A DNA stretch of 64,000 nucleotides, from positions 62,001 through 126,000 of the forward strand of contig JADBKU010000023.1 of assembly GCA_014896235.1 (NCBI GenBank), written 5' to 3'. Shown piece after piece: positions 29,167 to 36,663 of this stretch. The notes under the pieces were generated by a model. It did not search any database. It saw nothing but the letters and a program-made list of their open reading frames with translations, and was not told where the DNA came from. A program made the position numbers and the translations under genes. Positions within the stretch are counted from its first letter, which is position 1. Each line of letters begins with the position of its first letter. Origin of the DNA: a bacterium. Lineage in GTDB: Bacteria > Desulfobacterota > Binatia > Binatales > Binataceae.

Positions 29167-30348
29167 TTAGCCGAGCGTGCGCCGGGCGGCTGCAATCGCC
29201 TCTTCCATCACGAGTTTCAGCGGCGCGCTGTGATCCATCGCCGCTTTCCTGCAATCGTCGAATTCGGGAGAAAGATTAAGTGGCGAACCGGCGGCGTCGG
29301 CGCTTGCGACCTTCACGCGAATTTTGCCGAAGCGGGTTTCGACCTCTTCGAGCCGGCGGTCGAGCTTGAGCCGGCTTACAGGATGGAAGCGCACGCCGAT
29401 CGTCGTCGTTTCTTCAAAAATCATCCGCGCGAGGCGATCGCGCGCGGACATTTCGGCGAGTACGGACAAAATCACGCCGGGCCGGCCCTTTTTCATGATC
29501 GTTGGCGTGAGCGTAACGTCACGCGCGCCGGCCGCCAACAATTGTTCGCCAAGATGGCCGTAAATCTGCGGATTGAGGTCGTCGATATTGGCGGAGATTT
29601 CGATCATATCGTCGCTCCCGAAACCGTCCGCCGCCTCGCCCAGGATTAGCCTCAAGACATTGGGCCGGTCGGCGAGCGTCCGAGTCCCGGCGCCATAACC
29701 GACCCGTTCGGCCCGAAACGCGAACGGCGCCGGCGCGGGACGTCCCAGCGCGCGCACGAGCGCCGCGCCTGTCGGCGTAACCATCTCGGCCGCGCCGTCG
29801 CCGATACGGATCGGAAATCCAGCCAGCAATTCCGCCGTCGCCGGCGCGGGTATGGGAATAATTCCATGGCGCGAGCGGACGAAGCCGTTGCCCGCAGGCA
29901 GCGGCGGCACGATCAGGTCCGCGACGCCGAGATGATCGAGCGCCCATGCCGCGCCTACGATGTCGATAATCGAATCGACGGCGCCGACCTCATGAAAATG
30001 GACTTCGTCGGGCGTGGTGCGATGCACCTTGGCTTCGGCGTCGGCCAGCGCCCGGAAAGTCGCGACCGCTGCCCGTTCGGCGCGCGTTGGCAGACCGGCC
30101 CGTTCAATCATCCTGAGAATTTCGCCGAGATGGCGTTCGGGTTGCGGTTCGGAAACTTCGACGTCGAATTTTACCGCCGCGATTCCGCTCAAATCGCGCC
30201 GTCCGATTACAATCCGGTAACCGCGCAAACCGAGCGCGCCGACCGCCTGTTCAAGCGCGGCGGCATCGGCGCCCGCGTCGATCAGCGCGCCGATCATCAT
30301 ATCGCCGCTGACGCCCGAGAAGGCGTCCAGATATGCCGATTTCATCAT
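29167..30348 (-). CDS. larC: Nickel-pincer cofactor synthesis protein LarC
   Basis: 393 residues in one frame, near full length; some species make LarC by a ribosomal frameshift but none is needed here. Opening AYLDAFSGVSGDMMIGALIDAGA, then VHFHEVGAVDSIIDIVGA and the C-terminal KKGRPGVILSVLAEMSARDRLARMIFEETTTIGVR are LarC signatures. It inserts nickel into the pincer cofactor of lactate racemase and relatives, using CTP. larA, larB and larE are absent from the window, and the partner gene is queE instead. It is therefore unclear which apoenzyme it serves. Confidence 0.92.
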   Translation of the reverse strand: MMKSAYLDAFSGVSGDMMIGALIDAGADAAALEQAVGALGLRGYRIVIGRRDLSGIAAVKFDVEVSEPQPERHLGEILRMIERAGLPTRAERAAVATFRALADAEAKVHRTTPDEVHFHEVGAVDSIIDIVGAAWALDHLGVADLIVPPLPAGNGFVRSRHGIIPIPAPATAELLAGFPIRIGDGAAEMVTPTGAALVRALGRPAPAPFAFRAERVGYGAGTRTLADRPNVLRLILGEAADGFGSDDMIEISANIDDLNPQIYGHLGEQLLAAGARDVTLTPTIMKKGRPGVILSVLAEMSARDRLARMIFEETTTIGVRFHPVSRLKLDRRLEEVETRFGKIRVKVASADAAGSPLNLSPEFDDCRKAAMDHSAPLKLVMEEAIAAARRTLG

Positions 30349-30424
30349 AGAATCAGGCGACCTTTACTTAACGATACGCCGTCCATAATATAATTGCTTC
30401 AGCCGTGGCGTTGAACGCGGGCGT

Positions 30425-30781
30425 ATGAGGCAGAGGGATCTTAAGTTTTTCCGCCGATTGCTGGAAAGCCGCCGAAGCGAACTGCTGATCGAGGCCGGAC
30501 GTGCCGTCGGCAGCATGAACAGCAAGCCCGGCGAAGCCTTTGCCGATCCTACCGATCGCGCGACGCTCGAATCGGACAGGGCGCTGCTGCTCAGGATGCG
30601 CGATCGGGAGCGCAAGCTGCTGACCAAGATCAATGAAGCGTTCGCGAGGATCGAGAGCGGGGTTTATGGACGCTGCGAAGAATGCGGCGAACAAATCGGG
30701 ATCGAACGCCTGAAGGCGCGGCCGGTGACCACTCTCTGCATCGCTTGCAAATCCGACCAAGAAGCGCGCGAACGCGCCTGA
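30425..30781 (+). CDS. dksA: DksA/TraR family transcription regulator
   Basis: 118 residues. An N-terminal coiled coil carries the tip motif DPTDRA (Asp41-x-x-Asp44-x-Ala46), the DxxDxA signature that DksA pushes into the RNA polymerase secondary channel. The C-terminal C84-x2-C87...C105-x2-C108 zinc finger (CEECG...CIACK) is complete. Acts with ppGpp in stringent control. 56 nt upstream of galU, same strand. Confidence 0.92.
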   Translation: MRQRDLKFFRRLLESRRSELLIEAGRAVGSMNSKPGEAFADPTDRATLESDRALLLRMRDRERKLLTKINEAFARIESGVYGRCEECGEQIGIERLKARPVTTLCIACKSDQEARERA

Positions 30782-30837
30782 CGGCCGTTCGCGATGCGCC
30801 GGTCCTCTGGCGCCAATGTTCCCAAAATGTTCCTAAG

Positions 30838-31704
30838 ATGAGAGTTCGCAAGGCCGTTATCGTCGCCGCCGGAATGGGCACGCGGATGCTCCCCGCGTCG
30901 AAAGTGATTCCCAAGGAAATATTGCCGGTCGTTGACAAGCCGGCGATTCAGATCGTCGTGGAAGAAGTGGTCGCGTCCGGAATCGACGAAATCGTGATGG
31001 TGCTGAGTCCGGGACGCACGACGGTGCTCGACCACTTTCGCTCAGCGCCGGAGCTGGAACGACTGCTGGAGCGGCGCTTGCGCCACGATTTGCTCGAAAT
31101 CGTCCGCTACACCAACAGTCTTGCGCGTTTCCATACGGCGCATCAGCACGAGCCGCTCGGCCTCGGTCACGCCGTGCTGCAGGCGCGCGAGGCGGTCGGC
31201 GACGAACCGTTCGCGGTGATTTTGCCTGACGATATTTTCGACGGCGCGCGGCCATGCCTGGGCCAATTGCTCGACGTCGCCGAGCGCAAGGATGCGCCGG
31301 TCGTCGCGCTGATGCGGGTCGCGCCGAGCGAGATACCGAAATACGGAATCGTTTCGGTCGAGCCGGCCGGCCCGCGTCTGCATCGGCTCATCGGGATGGT
31401 GGAGAAGCCGGCGATTTCTGACGCGCCAAGCGATCTCGCGATTATGGGTCGTTACGTCCTCACTGCTGACATCTTTCCATTACTGGCCGAAGGCAAACCG
31501 GGGGCTGGGGGAGAGATTCAGCTTACCGATGCTTTGATGGCCTTATCGAAGCGGCGCGCGCTGTATGGCTACGAATTCGAGGGCGTTCGTTACGACCTCG
31601 GCGATCGACTGGGGTTTCTCGAGGCGCAAATCGGGTTCGGCTTGAAACGTCCGGAACTGGCTGATAAATTGCGCGCCTACCTGAAAACGGTGCTATCCTC
31701 TTAA
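30838..31704 (+). CDS. galU: UTP-glucose-1-phosphate uridylyltransferase
   Basis: 288 residues from ATG 30838, where the homologous protein begins (MRVRKAVIVAAGMGTRMLPASK). Nucleotidyltransferase loop VAAGMGTRMLP, KEILPVVDKPAIQ, DD.... and GKPGAGGEIQLTDALM and YDLGDRLGFLEAQ are all seen. Makes UDP-glucose for envelope glycans. Last gene before the tRNA. Confidence 0.95.
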   Translation: MRVRKAVIVAAGMGTRMLPASKVIPKEILPVVDKPAIQIVVEEVVASGIDEIVMVLSPGRTTVLDHFRSAPELERLLERRLRHDLLEIVRYTNSLARFHTAHQHEPLGLGHAVLQAREAVGDEPFAVILPDDIFDGARPCLGQLLDVAERKDAPVVALMRVAPSEIPKYGIVSVEPAGPRLHRLIGMVEKPAISDAPSDLAIMGRYVLTADIFPLLAEGKPGAGGEIQLTDALMALSKRRALYGYEFEGVRYDLGDRLGFLEAQIGFGLKRPELADKLRAYLKTVLSS

Positions 31705-31718
31705 AGACTTCAGACGGT

Positions 31719-31794
31719 GGGGCAGTAGCTCAGCTGGGAGAGCACTACGTTCGCAACGTAGGGGTCGAGGGTTCAAATCCCTTCTGCTCCACCA
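31719..31794 (+). tRNA. tRNA-Ala, anticodon CGC
   Basis: 76 nt with encoded CCA. Acceptor pairs GGGGCAG with CTGCTCC and contains the G3:U70 wobble pair that is the alanine identity element. D-arm (GCTC...GAGC), anticodon stem CTACG/CGTAG with loop TTCGCAA, and T-arm GAGGG/CCCTT with TTCAAAT loop (one wobble) all fold. The anticodon CGC reads codon GCG. Its 3' end is overlapped by the C-terminal codons of the antisense integrase frame, the usual picture of a tRNA attachment site. Confidence 0.97.
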
Positions 31795-32503
31795 AAATTC
31801 TCTTGTAAATCAAAGGATTTTTTCGACCCGTCGCCCCTCGGAGGGGCAACGGAGGGGCAAACTGCACCGATTTGGAGCCGTTGGAGTCGATTTTCGAGAG
31901 CTCCAAGGCGTCGGCCGCGTCGGCGTGCATGAACCTCCCATAGTGCCGGCGAAGCGTCGCGTCGGCCACTCCGGTCTGCTCGGAAAGCCACGCGAGGTTC
32001 ACGCCGCGGGTGAGCGCCGTCGAAACGTACGTGTCCTTTGTCGCGTAGAGGTCTCGCATGCGGATGCCCAGCGCTCTCTGGGCTGAGCAGAAGAGTTTGT
32101 AAAAGCTCCGCTGGTCGATCGGTTGGCCGAGCGTGTTTTTGAACACGTAATCCTCCGGCTCGGCCCGAAGCTCAACCAGCGGACGCAGCACTTCGACATT
32201 TCGCGCCGTCAATCTTACCACCCGCGCTGCCGCCGCGGTCTTCGGCGCCGCCTCTGCACCGAGCGACCGCGAGCGTTCGACGAAGAGGGCGCCGTTCGCA
32301 AGGTCCAGCGATCTCAGCCTGAGCGCGACCGCTTCTGACGGGCGCATGCCCGTGTAAAAGAGGGTGAAGAGAAATGCGTAGTAAGGGAAATGTGGCCTCG
32401 TCTGATAACGGCCGTGGTGGCGACCAACTCGCCACCCCTTGCGAAAGAAATACTCAAGCAAACGATCCCGCTGCTCGGCGTCAACTATTCTTGCCGGTCG
32501 CAT
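31745..32503 (-). CDS. Tyrosine recombinase catalytic-domain protein (integrase, N-terminally short)
   Basis: 252 residues. Seen: catalytic Arg in FYTGMRPSEAVALR, the block LYATKDTYVSTALTRGVNLAWLSEQTG and nucleophile Tyr in LRRHYGRFM. This KD-type variant lacks the usual R-x-x-H-x-F spelling at its second box. There is no N-terminal core-binding domain: in-frame sequence upstream of the ATG meets a TGA after about 14 codons. The last 15 codons lie on the antisense of tRNA-Ala (ending KGFEPSTPTLRT), so the natural stop sits inside the tRNA. Either a minimal integrase or a truncated remnant. Confidence 0.75.
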   Translation of the reverse strand: MRPARIVDAEQRDRLLEYFFRKGWRVGRHHGRYQTRPHFPYYAFLFTLFYTGMRPSEAVALRLRSLDLANGALFVERSRSLGAEAAPKTAAAARVVRLTARNVEVLRPLVELRAEPEDYVFKNTLGQPIDQRSFYKLFCSAQRALGIRMRDLYATKDTYVSTALTRGVNLAWLSEQTGVADATLRRHYGRFMHADAADALELSKIDSNGSKSVQFAPPLPLRGATGRKNPLIYKRILVEQKGFEPSTPTLRT

Positions 32504-32518
32504 TGACTCGGGATAGAT

Positions 32519-32541
32519 GCAACCGGCGCAGCGCCGGTTGC
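32519..32541. repeat. Perfect inverted repeat, 11-bp arms, 1-nt centre
   Basis: Arms GCAACCGGCGC (32519-32529) and GCGCCGGTTGC (32531-32541) flank a single A. It lies 15 nt upstream of the integrase start and 40 nt before the first IS fragment. It could be a recombination or operator site, or an IS end. Confidence 0.7.
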
Positions 32542-32581
32542 CTCACCAACGGTGCTATCCGTCAGCAAAGTGGGCTGGTGA

Positions 32582-32903
32582 GTGGCGAAGGACATGGCGG
32601 GGCGACTGAGCATGGCGACACGCAGGGAGTTAAAGCAGGCAATCGGCGAGCGTTACCGGGCGGCGTCCAGCGCCAGGCGGGAGCGCCGCCAGATTCTGGA
32701 CCAGTTCACCCGGGTAACCGGCTATCATCGCAAGCACGCGCTGCGGGTGCTGAATCGGCCGTTCGTACCGGGGCCAGCACGTGCCCGTCCGCGGATCTAA
32801 GATGATGCCGTGCGTCGGGAGGCTGAAGCTGTAGTCGGAGGCGGCCGATCGGATCTGCGGCAAGGGGCTTGAGGCGCTGCTGCCCGCGTTAATCGAGAGC
32901 GCG
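32582..32903 (+). pseudogene. Transposase N-terminal fragment, DDE/rve type (ISNCY-like)
   Basis: Frame 32582-32800 encodes MATRRELKQAIGERYR...ILDQFTRVTGYHRKHALRVLNRP, the N-terminal helix-turn-helix of a known group of rve-type transposases. The stop TAA at 32798-32800 falls where relatives have Tyr (x-DDAVREAL). After a one-base shift the expected continuation is still readable as SEAADRICGKGLEALLPALIES to about 32903. So it is a decayed piece with at least one nonsense change and one frameshift. The catalytic domain is gone. Confidence 0.7.
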
Positions 32904-32904
32904 G

Positions 32905-33138
32905 ACCTTCTTCGTCGAAAAACTCTTCAGCCGGGTGCGCGAGCTGGCGCGACGAGTCCGGCGTTGGCGGGGCGGCACGATGATCCTCAGATCAGCCGCG
33001 GCCGGAGTGCTGGAGGTTGAACGAAACTTCCGCAGGGCCGCCAGCTTTCCGCCCTCGCAGAGGTCGGCGCCGCTCTGCGCGCTCACGATGCCGCGACTAA
33101 TCGCGGAGTTGATAATCGCGAGCAGGCCGCCTAAATGA
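32905..33138 (+). pseudogene. Transposase C-terminal fragment, IS256-like
   Basis: The frame reads FFVEKLFSRVRELARRVRRWRGGTMILRSAAAGVLEVERNFRRA. The RRVRRW-x-G-x-M-x-LR-x-AA...E-x-FRR pattern is the C-terminal region of mutator/IS256-type transposases. The rest of the gene is missing. It abuts the previous, unrelated transposase fragment. Confidence 0.6.
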
Positions 33139-33272
33139 CTAAAAACCGCTACTCAATTCCAACATCGAAGCGGGCATTGCCAACTAGTCCGGAGCGGCTC
33201 ATTTTTACAGCGGTAAAGTGGCTCAATTCTTCAGCGTTGCGAACAGAACCTTCGTTTCGCGCCGCTCGGCTC

Positions 33273-34121
33273 TTATGATTGGTTGTCGGTCGCGACAGCA
33301 TCAACCGCCGGCCCCATAGCCAGCAAGCCGTCCTCGATCCATCTTGCAAATATACGGTTTATCGCTTCGACCGGATTCGTATCGTCCAGTCTTACAGGCA
33401 GCGTCTCGCACAGCGTCTCAAACGTCGCGCCGCTTGATACGAACTTCAGCGCCGCATTCTCGGCTGCCTCCAATTCCCGGAAATAGACTTGCCCGGCGCG
33501 ACGCCAGATGACGACCGCGGTCGGTTCGCGCGCCGGCTCGGTCCACTTTCCGGAATTTTCGATAGCGCGCCGGACGCCCGCCACTCGCCATCCGCATTCC
33601 AGTATTGCTGACGCTGGAATCATGCGCAGCGAGAGCCGTGGCCAGTCCTCGGGCGCGATTTTGCGCAGATCAGCCGCGTTGAGAGCTTCGCCATCAGGGG
33701 CGACAAAGACGTCTGAAATCGTCCACTCCAGGCCGGCCAGATCGGCCAGGAATGGCGGCTGAAAAATTCGCGATTGGCTGGCGAGGAATGAGGCAAAGCG
33801 CCGGCCGGCCCAATCTATCGACGGTTCCGTGGGCGGATACGCGACAAGGTATTCGCGAACCAGCTCACCAAACTCGATTTCACCCACAACCGCCAGAGTC
33901 GCCGGAAAATTTTCTTTGAGGCATTCGAGCAGCCGCTGAAAATAAGCTGCGGAGTAAATTTCAATACGTTCGAGAGCGTTGGGACCGGCTGCGCTCCTGA
34001 TGACGCTTTCGAGTTCGACTTCGGAGCAGGCGCTATCGTTTTCGCCGCGCCAAGCCGCGGTAGTGCGGAGAGACGCGGTGACGCGCCTATAGAGAAACGC
34101 CTGGAGTTCTCTGAGATGCAC
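33273..34121 (-). CDS. BufC/HvfC-type DUF2063 protein, MNIO partner
   Basis: About 282 residues from the GTG at 34121 (VHLRELQAFLYRRV); another GTG at 34145 is possible. N-terminal LRELQAFLYRRV and GPNALERIEIYSAAYFQRLLECLKENFPATLAVVGEIEFGELVREYL are the DUF2063 signature, a helical domain that binds the precursor leader and delivers it to the DUF692 enzyme. The C-terminal half (about 150-282) is a winged-helix-like region. It overlaps the 3' end of the DUF692 gene by 35 nt, so translation is coupled. Confidence 0.8.
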   Translation of the reverse strand: MHLRELQAFLYRRVTASLRTTAAWRGENDSACSEVELESVIRSAAGPNALERIEIYSAAYFQRLLECLKENFPATLAVVGEIEFGELVREYLVAYPPTEPSIDWAGRRFASFLASQSRIFQPPFLADLAGLEWTISDVFVAPDGEALNAADLRKIAPEDWPRLSLRMIPASAILECGWRVAGVRRAIENSGKWTEPAREPTAVVIWRRAGQVYFRELEAAENAALKFVSSGATFETLCETLPVRLDDTNPVEAINRIFARWIEDGLLAMGPAVDAVATDNQS

Positions 34122-34986
34122 GATCGAGTGTGGAATTTTCCGCACCTGGCGCCGCCTGAGCGCGCCGCCGCGCTTCCTCGGCAGTGGCCGCGAGAGTGGC
34201 GAACTCGGGTATGTTGTCGTCCCATTCGACCAGCGTCGAAACTGGACCAAAGCGGCGCAGCGCGTAATCGTAAAGCGACCAGACTTCTTCCCGCACCGGA
34301 TGATCGTGGGTGTCGAGCAGGAAGGAGCCATGTTCGCTGTGGCCCGCCATGTGGAACTGTACGACCCGTTCGACCGGAATCATGTCGATGTACGTCATCG
34401 GATCGAAGCGGTGGTTGAAGGCGTTGACAAAGATATTGTTGATGTCCAGCAATATTCCGCAGTCCGCCTCTTGCGCCACCGCCGCCAGAAACTCCCATTC
34501 GGTGAGCGTCGAGTCGATGAATTCCATATAGCTCGACACGTTTTCGATCAGGATCGGCCGTTCAAGAATTTCCTGAACCGTGCGAATACGCTTGGCTACA
34601 TGCCGCAGCGCTTCTTCGGTATAGGGCAAGGGCATCAGGTCGTGCAAATTGCGCCCGCCCACGCCTGTCCAGCATAGATGATCCGATATCCAGGCCGGTT
34701 CGAAGCGGCGGGCGAGCACCGCGAGCCTGCCCAGATAGTCGCGATTCAGCGGATCGGTCGAGCCGATGGAAAGACTGACTCCGTGCAGGACGATCGGATA
34801 ATGCTCACGGACTTTTTCGAGAACCTGAAGTGGCCTGCCGCCTGCCACCATGAAGTTCTCCGAGATCACTTCGAACCAGTCCATCCGAGGATGATGGTCA
34901 AGAACGTGACTGTAGTGAGGACGGCGCAGACCTACGCCAAAACCCAGAAAGGAAAAAGCATCGCGCTTTCGGAATTCCACCATCAT
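34087..34986 (-). CDS. MNIO family (DUF692) iron enzyme, BufB-like
   Basis: 299 residues, TIM-barrel multinuclear non-haem iron oxidase. Likely metal ligands in order: His68 (VLHGVSLS), His103 (SDHLCW), Glu148 (LIENVSS), Asp181-x-Asn183 (LLDINN), His212 and His216 (FHMAGH), Asp225-x-His227 (LDTHDH) and Glu254 (VEWDD), all present. In known systems such enzymes turn precursor cysteines into oxazolone/thioamide, thiooxazole or related groups that bind copper. Second of three genes; a hairpin separates it from the precursor gene. Confidence 0.88.
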   Translation of the reverse strand: MMVEFRKRDAFSFLGFGVGLRRPHYSHVLDHHPRMDWFEVISENFMVAGGRPLQVLEKVREHYPIVLHGVSLSIGSTDPLNRDYLGRLAVLARRFEPAWISDHLCWTGVGGRNLHDLMPLPYTEEALRHVAKRIRTVQEILERPILIENVSSYMEFIDSTLTEWEFLAAVAQEADCGILLDINNIFVNAFNHRFDPMTYIDMIPVERVVQFHMAGHSEHGSFLLDTHDHPVREEVWSLYDYALRRFGPVSTLVEWDDNIPEFATLAATAEEARRRAQAAPGAENSTLDRASQRTPGVSL

Positions 34987-35034
34987 CTCGATCGCGCCAT
35001 CGATGGCGCAACATCTCTTCGCCTTGGAGCCGAA

Positions 35035-35065
35035 GCGGGTATGCCGGCTGAACCGGCATACCCGC
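35035..35065 (-). terminator. Perfect hairpin between precursor gene and MNIO gene
   Basis: Stem of 13 bp (GCGGGTATGCCGG with CCGGCATACCCGC) and a 5-nt loop CTGAA. It lies 19 nt after the precursor stop and 49 nt before the MNIO start. No U-tract follows, so it could be a weak terminator, or an RNA stabiliser that gives more precursor mRNA than enzyme mRNA. This arrangement is common in RiPP operons. Confidence 0.7.
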
Positions 35066-35083
35066 CTGTCAGCGGCTGCGCCT

Positions 35084-35284
35084 TTACATGCTCATACCTT
35101 TGCACGAGCTGTGGCCTTTGCACGAGCTGTGGCCTTTGCACGAGCTGATGCCCTTGCACGAACTGGCGCCAAAGGCATTAAGCCGCGCCGCCTGTTCGCT
35201 TGAGGCAAGCGGACTCGGCGCCGCCACGAACAACGCGGCAACCGCGTTGGCCAGAGCCGTTCCCGATTCCACGTTTCTTTCCAT
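35084..35284 (-). CDS. BufA-like RiPP precursor with four SSCKG repeats
   Basis: 66 residues from ATG 35284, chosen for its AGGAGG 5 nt upstream; a longer frame to 35338 has no such site. Residues 1-30 look like a weak signal or membrane leader (GTALANAVAALFVAAPSPLA). The core 41-66 is four six-residue units SSCKG followed by I, H, H and M, with Cys at 43, 49, 55 and 61. These repeated C-K-G units resemble bufferin (BufA2) and related MNIO substrates that bind copper after modification. First gene of the operon with the DUF692 and DUF2063 genes. No bufD (DoxX) is next to them. Confidence 0.75.
   Translation of the reverse strand: MERNVESGTALANAVAALFVAAPSPLASSEQAARLNAFGASSCKGISSCKGHSSCKGHSSCKGMSM
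35097..35168. repeat. Four tandem 18-bp units encoding the CKG core
   Basis: Units at 35097, 35115, 35133 and 35151. The first two are identical; the third differs at two bases and the fourth at four or so. Near-identical units mean recent unit duplication and slippage. Confidence 0.85.
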
Positions 35285-35338
35285 GCTACCCTCCTGTGGG
35301 TGCGGTGTCCGGACCCGTCGTCGACCGGGGTTGGTCAC

Positions 35339-35668
35339 CTCTACTGTCTTCCAAGTCCGCTGCGCGATTCAAGGATGAATGGGCAGAAATTGAAATATAA
35401 TTTTCTCGCCTTCTCTGGCGCGTCATGATGAGCAGAAGGGGCGTGGAGCTCCTTCGTACGACGCGCGAGGCAAGAAACGCGTTCGGGATAAAACCGGACT
35501 TTGCCTGCAGCCGTCCGGGTCCGGACCGCGGGCAAGCCCGCCGCTCGCGACCCCTTTCAAATATCATCGGAAACTTCCCCTTCTGTGTCATTTGAAACTC
35601 CCCCTGGCCTGCTCGCCGCGAGCCCAACAGGTTTGAGGCGGAGTCCGTCACGAAGAGGAGACGGACGA
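35339..35668. other. Upstream region of the RiPP operon, with possible IS end motifs
   Basis: 330 bp without a supported gene. Next to the precursor gene it should contain its promoter; an AT-rich patch is at about 35385-35405. At 35570-35580 and 35594-35604 two related motifs, GAAACTTCCCC and GAAACTCCCCC, sit in direct repeat, as seen at the ends of IS21-type elements. Confidence 0.4.
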
Positions 35669-35936
35669 ATGAAGGGCAGCCGGTTTAAGGAGGAACAAAT
35701 CATCGGAATTCTGCGCGAGCAGGAGGCGGGAGCGAAGACCGAGGAGGTCTGTCGGCGCCATGGGATCGCGGACGCGATCTTCTACAGATGGAAGGCCAAG
35801 TACGGCGGTCTCGAGGTGTCGGAGGCGCGCCGGCTGAAGTCGCTGGACGACGAGAACCGGCGGCTGAAGAAGCTGTTGGCCGAGGCCATGCTCGACAACG
35901 CGGCGCTGAAAGGACCTGCTCGGAAAAAACGCTTAA
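35669..35936 (+). pseudogene. IS3-family OrfA, frameshifted near its end
   Basis: MKGSRFKEEQIIGILREQEAG, the helix-turn-helix EEVCRRHGIADAIFYRWKAKYGG and the coiled coil LDDENRRLKKLLAEAMLDNAALK are IS3 OrfA. AGAGGAG lies upstream of the ATG. The usual end KDLLGK is found only after shifting one base at about 35909-35911, where an extra A breaks the frame; the original stop would be TAA at 35934-35936. orfB is absent. Confidence 0.8.
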
Positions 35937-36480
35937 CGCCGGCGGCGCGCCCGCGCGCGTCAGATCACTGTCGCTGGTGCGCTACCGGCGCAACGACTAC
36001 TCGGCGCCGACCGCCTACGGCCATCGCGAGGTGCTGGTACGCGGCCACGTCCACGAGGTGGTGATCGCCTGCGGCGCCGAGGAGGTCGCCCATCATCCGC
36101 GCTCCCATGGGCGCGAGGACTTCATCTTGAATCCGCCGCATTATCTGGCGCTGCTGGAACAGAAGATCGGCGCGCTGGATCAGGCCGCGCCGCTGGTCGA
36201 CCGGACCCTGCCCGAGGAGGTCGCGACTCTGCGCCGGCTGTTCGAGGACCGGTTAGGTAAACCCGGCAGGCGCGAGTTCGTCCAGGTCCTGCGTCTGCTA
36301 GAGGTGTTCCGCCTGGGCGATGTAGCGGCGGCGGTGAAAGAAGCGATCGCGCGTGGAGTCCTAAGCTTCGATGCGGTCAAGCATCTGGTGCTGTGCCGCA
36401 TCCAACGACGTCCGCTGCGGCTGGACCTGAAGGTCTATCCCTATCTGCCGCAGGCCGCTGTTGGCCGACTGCGCCGCCGC
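35937..36480 (+). pseudogene. IS21-family IstA, C-terminal fragment
   Basis: The frame encodes LSLVRYRRNDYSAPTAYGHREVLVRGHVHEVVIACG...HYLALLEQKIGALDQAAPL...REFVQVLRLLEVFRLGDVAAAVKEAI...FDAVKHLVLCRIQRRPLRLDLKVYPYLPQA, the Mu-C and C-terminal portion of an IS21 transposase. The catalytic DDE domain and IstB are missing. The fragment joins the IS3 OrfA end at about 35937. Homology fades after about 36480. Confidence 0.75.
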
Positions 36481-36663
36481 GCTCTTGTCATGCACATAGG
36501 TGGTCGTCCCGCCGTAAGCGGTGGTGCGTCGCATGTTAGTCTAAATATTTGCGGAGTAGTGCGACTATTCAGCGTTCTCTTCATTACCGGAGCACCTGAG
36601 TATGGGAAAACAGCACTATCTACTGATCAGGCGCGCGCGTTTTTTGGAAAGGCCTCGAGCAAT

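Noticed and set aside
29167..30348. Programmed frameshift in larC
   Set aside because: The whole gene is open in one frame, so no shift is needed.
35097..35168. Short tandem repeats as a CRISPR array
   Set aside because: Units are 18 bp with no spacers, in frame and coding for CKG repeats of the precursor.
36100..36401. Minus-strand frames over the IS21 fragment
   Set aside because: They are shadows of the IstA reading frame.
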